DNA of 64,000 bases, taken from Nemertoderma westbladi (Eukaryota; Xenacoelomorpha; Nemertodermatida; Nemertodermatidae). This document shows positions 51,476-60,400 of the stretch, piece after piece. The notes under the pieces are model-generated. The model saw nothing but the letters and a program-made list of their open reading frames with translations, was not told the origin of the DNA and searched no databases. The DNA is taken from the NCBI GenBank assembly GCA_032718475.1, contig JAUCBJ010009109.1, forward strand, positions 1 to 64,000, given 5' to 3'. Position numbers and translations under genes: made by a program. Position 1 is the stretch's first letter. Every line of letters begins with the position of its first letter.

Positions 51476-51869
51476 GGCATAACGCAGTGGTATTTAGGTA
51501 GGGAAATCAAAACGCCCATATATTCGAAACCATCCATTTTGTATAGTATGTAGCCCTACCTACGTAATTTTGTATTAGGTTATATGTAGATAGTTCCAGG
51601 GTAAGTTTATTCGGACCCTGGATTCAGTGCTTGCTGATATTAGTTTTAGTAGGGCTAGCATATAGGGACACTGTCCTGGCCATTCAGCAGCCAGAGACGT
51701 GAACCATTACCATATATGGTAATAATTCGAGGAAGGGGAGCAAATAGGGCTACAATCCGGCCTCCTTATTGGACTAGCTGCTTCCAGGTTGGTCTAGTAC
51801 TAGCACGGACTGGAGAGCCAATAAGAAGGCGATTGAGTCACCCTATTGCATCACCCCATCCGGATCACC

Positions 51870-51876
51870 TATAAAT
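51870..51876 (+). promoter_or_regulatory. TATA box of the 5' LTR
   Basis: TATAAAT about 530 bp inside the LTR, in the position expected for the U3 promoter. Transcription would be expected to start about 25-30 bp downstream, near 51900. Confidence 0.55.
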
Positions 51877-52216
51877 TGGCGGTGTGCCGGTAAGGCCTCA
51901 TCTATCCACTCATCACATGACACCTAGCCCTAGCGCCTGTCTTGCTGTTTTTTCTTGATATTTTTCTGCATTTTGCTAATTTGATTAATTTTCGTGAAAT
52001 GATTTGCTAGTGCGATTACTTGCTTGTGTTTCTCAATAATTCCTTTGATTGCTGCTAATTACAATTAAACTATGATTTCTACCTTTGATTAATGGTTCTA
52101 TGTGATTCTTTCTGCGCAATAATCCTAAGGGATTCTGAGACTGTCAGACTTTGTGATTTGCATGCGCCGCTACGGTAGCTATTAGCATCATGGAGAGCTA
52201 AGGCGCCAGTGGGCGG

Positions 52217-52236
52217 TGGGCGCATCGGGGGGTTGA
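52217..52236 (+). other. Candidate primer-binding site
   Basis: TGGGCGCATCGGGGGGTTGA begins with TGG. Its complement ends in CCA and is preceded by TCAACCCCCC, like the T-arm and acceptor end of a tRNA. The exact tRNA is not identified, and the discriminator region does not align cleanly with one I know. Confidence 0.3.
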
Positions 52237-54681
52237 GCGACTAGGAGAGAGCGGAGGATTCAAAGCGAGCAACGCTGGCCAGGGTCACCGTTGCGGGCGG
52301 GTAACTTGCACTGCGACACGCAGACCGATCGCCGGTACAGCAAATTAGGGGGCTGATGATCCAGATTTTGTCTCTATTTAGTATTAGGGGGGCAGGAATT
52401 GGGTTAGTTAGGAGTCCTAGATGTACCTGGGAGAGGCCTGCGCGTATTACAACGTTGAGTGTGGAGTACGAGTAGTGAATTGCACAATTGTAAACTGTGA
52501 TTTCTAACGCTGATTGGTGTGTTATTGAAGTGTGCCTAAGATTACGAATGCTTAGATAGGCGCTCTTTTCCTTTGATTGATTTCTATTTCTTAGTTACAA
52601 TAATTAGTTATTGATTAGGTCAAAGTAATACGGCAAATTAGGCTATTACTATCGAAACCTGTTGCGTGATAAATTAGAATTACGTATTCTGGAACTCTTA
52701 GTAATTAGTACGCTGTTAAATATTTGTGACTGTAATTAATTAGTAAAAAATTAAGAATTAGTACGCAGCATAGCGGAGAGTAGCTAAGGTAATAATTAGT
52801 GTACTGTAAACTATTCACGCTGAGCGGTTATTTGTATTAGCGGGCAATCAGCTAGAACGCACTATTCGGTACGCACGATACGCTAGTAATTTTGCTGGCC
52901 TAAAGCCAGTTGCGGGCAGTTTTAGACCCGGGGTGGTATTATCCACGTAGAAACAGATACTGTACCATTTTGATATTTTAAATATTCTCGCATTCACACA
53001 TTACGTTAGGGAACCTCCAGTATTCGCGATCAGAAAGACGTAGGTAATAGCGTGCTTTAATAAGTGATAGAATCAGGCGTAAGAATACTCTGAGTGCAAG
53101 GCCTCTCGCACTCGTCTTAAGTAAGCTTAGGGAGCCGACTCAGGTTTATTGTTTTGGTTATTCCTGCGTGGCTCATAGATTCGAACAGTTAGCTCTCTAT
53201 CGAGCAATCGGTAGAGAAAGGAACAAGCGATTTTGCAGGAGTTGTGTAAAATTAGTAAATTATATTAGTGGACGGCAGATTAGCGCCATCTAACGGTAAG
53301 TAGCGGTTTTGTATTTAGCAACCCTTACAATTTAGTAATATCACGCTCCTGATCCCCTTTACTTAACAGTAGAGCAGTCTTTGTGTCTTATTGGTTAGAC
53401 GAGAACTTATTAGGTTGGCAGAGAAGTATACCAGTATTTGTCTGTTCAACAGTTCTGCTGTTAGTATAGAGGTCGCGGTTGTTTATCAGTAATACGCGCA
53501 TTATTGGCTGTAGGCCGTAGCGTACAGTCAATATAGTATTCTTAGGCTGATAGAGTATCATAGTATTAGGCAATAAATTGGAGCACGTGATCGTCTGCTG
53601 TAGGCTATAGGCTAGCGTACAGTAAGACATTGAGTTTATTCTATTAGGTTGTTAGTTTAGATTACTGTATTCACTGGCTGCGTACGATAGTACAGTAGTA
53701 CATTAGGCTGATTGCTGTTACTGCGTATGGTAGAAGGACATTTGTTTGCCGTACCACACACAGTATCATTAGGCTGTTAGGTTGGTGTACTGTTTTACTT
53801 ACTGTACTGCATACAGTGGACGTACGGTAGTGCGTTTTGCTAATTGCGAATACAGCAGTTCCTTAGGCCTTAGGGCAAACAGTAATTAGTAAGTTTTTGA
53901 AAATTATTAGCTAGGTTTGCGAGAATTCAGTTTTCGGTCAAAATTATTTTGTAAAATTCTAGAGTTTTGTACCGGTATGTTAGGTAACCGCTTAGTTATT
54001 TTATATCATCTGGAGATACATGGCAAGACGGAACTTCTGAGTTTGGGGTTCGTGTGGGTCTGCGGGTTCGGTTTGCAATCAGCGAAGGATCTGAATCTTT
54101 GGACGCGGACGTGGAATCTCACAGCAAACAAGGTTAGTTGTTCTGTTGGCACCAGTGTGTTTGTGGAAGCAGTAAAAAATTATCGGTTGTTTAACTGCGA
54201 AGCTGAACTCAATTTATTAGTTAGGATATTTAGGTTTAGCCGGCCATGGTTTTTTGAATCGCTCAAGTTAGAGAGAGAGTTAGAGAGAGTCGCAACCCGA
54301 AGATGTAGCCACGCGCTAGTGGATACATAATAATATTTGAAATTAAAATTACGTTGATTAGAGCTATATATATATAAAATTAGAAATATTCGGGCGGCAA
54401 GTATATTTTGAATATTTTGTATTAGATTCAAAGTTATTTTGTGCTATACCGGTATTTAATGCTATATAGTAGCTATATAATAATATTTTTTGTTTAAATA
54501 TTGTGCTAGTATTTGCTATAACTATATACCCCATTAAATTCACAATATTGCATTGCGAATTTATTTTGACATTTGGACCAACTGATTATTTGACAATTAA
54601 TTTGACCGTATTTCGGTTAAATTATAATTATATCTCGAATTTTGCGAGATATTTTTGCCGGAAGGCAAATATTATTAGACT
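52237..54681 (+). other. Long leader of the BEL element
   Basis: Almost 2.5 kb separates the candidate primer site from the first long open frame, unusually long for this group. The section 53400-53880 is built from degenerate recurring words such as ATTAGGCTG, TTAGGCTGTTAGG and GTACAGTA. A strong donor-like GGTAAGTAG lies at 53295. A 137-codon frame at 53917-54330 has no recognisable motif, and I do not call it a gene. Confidence 0.5.
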
Positions 54682-57492
54682 ATGAGTGTCTCAGACAAGG
54701 AGGCACTAGAGGACAGCTACGAGACGGCGGCTGGACCGCCGACTGACGATAGCGTAAATATTACTGTTGACGACAATGCCGACTATGACGACGCAGCGAG
54801 CGACGCTGACGTAAGTGAACAGGAGGACGAGACAGTGACTAGTGAGGAAGAACAACAACCTCAGGTAATAGTATTAGGATCCCCTACCGCTACTGTAAGG
54901 AAGGATTGTACAGCAACCCGGACAGAGGTGAGTGATAGGGAGGGTAGTGTAGCAGAAGCGAGAGCCCGGAGCCCGGTTTCCAGACCTGTGGGTATGGTAA
55001 GTGCCGTGGTCCCGACGGCTGTAAGGAGTACCCGTAGTTCCCGAAATAATCCTTCAAGTCCACCGAGCGTAAGTCAGGTAAGTGATAGAGAACTTGACAT
55101 TGCGATAAAGAAGAAACTTCGCGCGCACGCCGGACATATAACCCGGACGGCGGACAAGGTAAGGAAGATGTTAGCTGACTCAGCGAACATCGGGAGGGTA
55201 GAGTTAGTAGAGATTAGAAGAGGATATAACTCAGCATTATTCAAGCAGACGGAGGAGCTTGCAGTCCTAGCGAAGAAGGCAGTAGAGTCTCAGTCGAGCG
55301 ACGTGGCGACGAGGATTTACGACAGGGTTTTAGCAGCCTTGTTGGAGCACCGCGAGTTATCGGAGCGATTCCGACGAGTTAGGACGGAGAACTGGCTGCT
55401 ATGGGCATCACAAGCGCAAGCGACTCAGGTGAGTGACGCAGAGTTGAGAGACTTAGTGGAGCGAGAAGAGACGCAGGATAAGGAGGAGCGCAGGTATCAA
55501 AGGGAAGTTACTAGCTGGCTGATGCAGAATGGAGTGGTGGTACCAGGCCAGGTGCTACCGACTACGGAGAACATCCAACAGAGGACGTTAACTCCACCCG
55601 ACGATGCATCTAGAGACAGCGGCGATTCCCAGGTTAGTCACGCGCGAGGTAAGGTAATATGTGCTAGATCCCTTGTTTCTCACAACTCGGCGGAGGAGAG
55701 AAGACGCCGACTAGACGAACAGCAGGCGGAAGTTTTGCGTGCACAAGAAGCACGGAAGGAGGCTGAGCGGGAACGGGAGCGCACACGTAAGTTGGACGCA
55801 GAGTTACGAGAGTTGGAAGAGATAAGTAAGCGCGAGCGAGCGGAACGCGAGCAAAGGGAACGTGAACTTCAAGCCGAGCGCGAGCGCGAGGAACTCGAAT
55901 GCGAACAGAGAGAACGCGAACTCCAACTCGAATGCGAACGGGAAGCGAAGAAACGCGAACTCCAACTTGAATGCGAACGGGAAGCGAAGAAACGCGAACT
56001 CCAACTCGAACGCGAACAGGAAGCGAAGAAACGCGAACTCCAAGCCGAACGCGAGCGCAAGAAACTCGATCGTGAACAGAAGGAGCGCGAGCTTCAACTC
56101 GAACGCGGACGCAAGGAACGCGAACTCGAGATCGAGAAAAGAAGACGCGCATTGTATGAAGAAAGGTCGCGAGTGGAAGAAGAGGGCGCAGCGAGACGAG
56201 CGAGGGAAGAAGAAGAACGTAAACTGGCGCAGTTGGAAAGTGCGAGATTAAGTTTAGAGAGCGAAGAACGGACTAAGAAGGCGAACGAAATCGCCGAGAA
56301 GGGGATGCGAATGCTCGAAGAATGTGGGGCGAGTGTAGGGACTGAGTTGCGAGAACTGTTCGCACTGCAGAAGGCCGAACAGGAAGCGAGAACTCCGGCT
56401 ATACGCGAGTCGACGACGACCAGAATTCCTATACCCGGTCCAGCTATTACGAGTACACGGATCGTTAAACCATTCTCTACATATCGCACGCCAGTTGGTA
56501 TTAGTGCTTCACCCATCGCCCAGGATCTACGTCATCGGAACACCGCGCCACTGTATATGGAACGTGACAACGGAGAATTTAGAGAAGAAACTTCGACGGG
56601 CCGAGTATTTGGCGAACCGAACCCGCGGGTTTGGAATACGCGGACGGAGCGCCGACCCAGTTCGACGGAGAACTTCCGGGTTAAACCGGAAGAGGGATCA
56701 TATGAGAGACAGCGGATTACTCAGATAGAGCCGACTATACAACAGAACCCTAGCCAGGAATTTATTACGAGGGATGAGTTAAGTGCTAGTTTAGCGCAAG
56801 CTATATCGCCGCACATCCAACCTATAACGGACATGCTTAGCAACCTACGGTTAAAGGAAGCAGCCCAGGTAAGAAGTAATTATAATCCTAGCAGGCCTGA
56901 GTTAGATAAAGTCCAGCCTAGTCAACGAGTACGCATATCGGAGGAGACTATACCACATAGACCTCAGGTAAGGACGCCTGTCCCGAATATCTCTAATCCC
57001 AATTTCGAAAATTCGGCAGAAAGATTTATTCAGGATGCTTGGGTCAGGGCCTCGGCGCGCAAACCATCGCGAGCGCTAAGGACTGACACCGAGTCAAGCG
57101 ATGAAGAGGAAGACATGAGACGTCAGAAGTCCCGAAACTATAAGGAAAGAAGGACCGACGCGGAGCAGGTAAGTTGGAACCACCGGGAAAGGACCAGACT
57201 TAATAACCCTGCAGAACTAAACCATTTGTTAACCCGGAATGACGCAACCCTTAGGGACATAGGTAAGTTTGCTGCTAGGCAAGGACTGCCGACGCAACAA
57301 CCCCAGAAGTTTATGGGCAACCACAAACATTGGAGGACCTTCAAAACCTATGTCGACGAGCAGCTAACCAACAGCACCTTTACTCCCAACGAGAAGTTCA
57401 ACTATTTGCTTCAGATGCTCCATCGAGAACCTAGAGCCATTGCTGATAACTTCGTCGGCAAGAGCATTCGAGTTAGCGATGAAGACACTTAG
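54682..57492 (+). CDS. gag: BEL element ORF1: gag-type protein with long coiled coil
   Basis: The frame has 936 codons from ATG to TAG. The N-terminus (about 60 residues) is strongly acidic. Residues about 335-570 are a highly charged Glu/Arg/Lys-rich coiled coil containing tandem 13-residue repeats of the type ELQLECEREAKKR (about residues 410-455, DNA 55917-56045). Near residue 868 begins a DUF1759-type BEL gag region (KFMGNHKHWRTFKTYVDE, then NEKFNYLLQML), which continues in the +1 frame in ORF2 after the stop at 57492. The protein presumably forms the particle. The long coiled coil is not typical of BEL gag. The sense strand is rich in GGTAAGT words. The frame change inside one domain suggests a mutation, a sequence error or programmed shifting. 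Confidence 0.85.
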   Translation: MSVSDKEALEDSYETAAGPPTDDSVNITVDDNADYDDAASDADVSEQEDETVTSEEEQQPQVIVLGSPTATVRKDCTATRTEVSDREGSVAEARARSPVSRPVGMVSAVVPTAVRSTRSSRNNPSSPPSVSQVSDRELDIAIKKKLRAHAGHITRTADKVRKMLADSANIGRVELVEIRRGYNSALFKQTEELAVLAKKAVESQSSDVATRIYDRVLAALLEHRELSERFRRVRTENWLLWASQAQATQVSDAELRDLVEREETQDKEERRYQREVTSWLMQNGVVVPGQVLPTTENIQQRTLTPPDDASRDSGDSQVSHARGKVICARSLVSHNSAEERRRRLDEQQAEVLRAQEARKEAERERERTRKLDAELRELEEISKRERAEREQRERELQAEREREELECEQRERELQLECEREAKKRELQLECEREAKKRELQLEREQEAKKRELQAERERKKLDREQKERELQLERGRKERELEIEKRRRALYEERSRVEEEGAARRAREEEERKLAQLESARLSLESEERTKKANEIAEKGMRMLEECGASVGTELRELFALQKAEQEARTPAIRESTTTRIPIPGPAITSTRIVKPFSTYRTPVGISASPIAQDLRHRNTAPLYMERDNGEFREETSTGRVFGEPNPRVWNTRTERRPSSTENFRVKPEEGSYERQRITQIEPTIQQNPSQEFITRDELSASLAQAISPHIQPITDMLSNLRLKEAAQVRSNYNPSRPELDKVQPSQRVRISEETIPHRPQVRTPVPNISNPNFENSAERFIQDAWVRASARKPSRALRTDTESSDEEEDMRRQKSRNYKERRTDAEQVSWNHRERTRLNNPAELNHLLTRNDATLRDIGKFAARQGLPTQQPQKFMGNHKHWRTFKTYVDEQLTNSTFTPNEKFNYLLQMLHREPRAIADNFVGKSIRVSDEDT

Positions 57493-60400
57493 TGACATCT
57501 ACGGGAATAAAACCAAGATGGCGCAGTCGATAGTAGAAGACTTGGGTAAGGGCGGAAGGATTACAACTCCGTTAGAGCTGTTGAACTTAGCGAACGCTAT
57601 TTCGAACGCATTGGACATCTTGAGGACGGTGAATCTACCTCATCATGGTGATCACGCCGAAGTTTTGAAAAGCGTAATAAGACGTTTAAACATGCGTTAT
57701 CGACAGAAATGGCGTAAATTAGAGAATAAGTTGGAGGGCCAAGGTAAAGTATTGACACTTCAGCATATTCATGACATGATAGCCACAGACGCAGTAGCAG
57801 AGATGAAATCAAACTTCTCAGAAGAGAATATGAGGGAGTCTAAACCTGTTACCGGTAAGTCTATGGTAAGTTTTGACGATGACAGGACCACTGTGACATT
57901 TAACTCAGTAGACAGATATAATTCGAATACCCCAGCCTTTAGATCAGACTCGCGAGTATGGTCAGGTGAGCGGTTAGATAGACCTAGGTTAAAGCAACAG
58001 GAGTTGCCGGATGGATTTGTAGGTTGCCAATACTGTTTACTAAAGGAGGTAAGATCTGACGACCATAAGTTAGATAGTTGCAGACGGTTCAAAGAATTAA
58101 ATTCGGAACAGAGAAGAGTTCAAGTGCGGACGTTGGACACCTGTTGGGCATGTCTTGCGCCAGGCCATGTACGGCGGCAGTGCCCGAACAGCAAGGACGG
58201 ATGCATGGAATGCGGCAGACTACATCACAAGTTGCTACATGCGGATTTCCACACCCCAACGGACCGTTACTTACAGCGAAATCCTCACAGGAAGGGGAGC
58301 AAAGAACCCGTATCGATAAGGAGAAATACGTATACCGGCATCCGGGACGATGGTTACCAACCAGGTTCGTCGGACGAGGATGGCGAGTCGAGCGCGAGAG
58401 AAGTGACCTGCCAAGGTTTCACCGCGGATAGTTCATCGACCAGCGCGCGGACGTATTTATCATCGGCCACGTCGGAAATATTTAGCGTAATTCCGGTGAA
58501 ACTCACTGGCGATAAGGGATCGAAACGAATATATGTGATGTTGGACACTGCGTCCACATTATCCTATATCGACGAGGAAGTGGCGAGAGCCGTTTCTAGC
58601 TTCCAGGACGCCGAGGAGATCCAAATAGAGTTGAAGTCTATGCATGGGGTAGGTGACCTCAAGGGACACAGAATTTCGGTGGAACTAGATTCCCTACTTC
58701 CGAGAGACCAACACACTCGACAAGAACGAAAAGCTTTGCCATTGGACGGATTTAAGTGTCTAGCTATGAAGGGATTCGGCAGGCAGTTAGGTAAGGTGCC
58801 GCCGATGAGTCCCATAGCACAGGAGTATTTTGACAAGCTCAGGATACCCAGACACCAGGTAGGTTATAGGAATGTTTCTATGTTGATTGGTGCAGAACAG
58901 CTGATCGCACACCAGATATGGGAAACGAGACCAGCTGAACCGCATGTCAATGGACCACATGCCCATAGGACCATACTAGGTTGGTATACAAGAGTACCCA
59001 TGTCTTATGAGTTTACAGGTGGCGACAAGCCAATGAACAGATACGACGAATTACAGCCTATAACTCAACCACCGTTAGTAGAACCACCAGACATAGACGA
59101 GTTTAGGAGAACCTGTATTGACCACTATAGTGACTTTAGCGAGTCGGACGAGGAGTTGATTCCCGATAATGTTAGGTTGTCGGAACCACTTCACAATGAC
59201 CGGACAGATAGTGAACCCGAGGACTACTGTTATCAGACCCGTGGGTCTGGTTCAGCGGCCCACGCTACCTATTTGACTAACGTTTTGACTTATACAGACA
59301 TAGTGGAGGGTCAAGTGGCTAAATATCGAGACCTAGACATTTTCCAGTACAGTGAGGAGGAATTACAGAAGGAATTGATACGCCAGGACCTCGAGACAGG
59401 AGCCAGAACCGCCGAATGGCTGGATAGGGACGCAATGGAACCCGGTGGATATGACCTAGCCATGTCTACTGATGAGAAACGGTCGCTGGAGATGATGGAA
59501 GATACCATACGTCTACTACCGACTGGACATTTTGAAGTTGGAATGTTGTGGCGTCGACAACCACCTAAGTTGGAGAACAACTACAACTTAGCCTTGAAAA
59601 GATTGAACGGAGTAAGGGCTCGGTTGTTGAGGAATCCAGGCATTAGGGAGAAGTATTGCGCCCAGATCAACAACTATTTTGCCAAGGGATTTGCTGGGAA
59701 GGTAGAGGACCCTGACTTAGTGACAGACCAGACTTATTACCTTCCACACCACTATGTGACTCACCCTGACAAGCCAGACAAAGTCCGAGTAGTCAACGAC
59801 TGCGCAGCAGTCTATAGAGGTATGTCCCTGAATTCAGAGTTGATGGATGGTCCCAACCTGAACAATTATTTGATTGGAATACTGTTGCGTTTTAGACAGC
59901 GGCGATTCGCATTTACTTGTGACATCGAGGCGATGTTCCACCAGGTAAGAGCCTGTAAGGCAGACCAGGATAGCCTTCGCTTTCTCTGGTATGAGAACGA
60001 AGACTTATCCGGCCCAGTGGTTACATACCAGATGTACGTTAGGATATTTGGCGCCCGCGATAGTCCAAACGGCACGCTGTTTGTTCTAAAGAAAACGGCA
60101 ACAGCCCAGATTGGTAAGTACCCAGTAGAGGTTATCGAGTCCATCTTGAGAAACTTCTACATGGACGACGGATTGGTGTCCAAGGACACGGCGGAACAAG
60201 CCATAGAAGTGGCTCACTGCCTGCAAGAGTGCTTGGCTACAGGGGGATTTCCTCTAACCAAGTTCACTACTAATTCGGAGGCCCTATTAGAGTCGTTCCC
60301 GGTAAAAGATCGCGGGAGCGGAGACATAGAATTGGGGGTAGAACCAATCCCCATGGCGCGAGTACTGGGACTCGCTTGGAACCCGAACTCAGATAAGTTC

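Larger units (their letters stand above)
51338..52210 (+). repeat. 5' LTR of the BEL element (right end uncertain)
   Basis: The left edge is clear: TGTTACGGTATATGGCGC directly abuts the interrupted array J. A TATA box, TATAAAT, lies at 51870-51876. The right edge is tentative and set near a CA before a tRNA-like primer-binding candidate at 52217. Without the 3' LTR in view the length cannot be verified. Confidence 0.5.

Noticed and set aside
53917-54330. 137-codon open frame in the retroelement leader
   Set aside because: No homology that I can recognise, unusual composition, and it stops before the gag frame. Leaders of this length give such frames by chance.
55664-56516. Antisense and shifted frames within the coiled-coil part of gag
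   Set aside because: They arise from the GA-rich repetitive coding sequence of ORF1, which is the frame with the longest continuous protein-like content.
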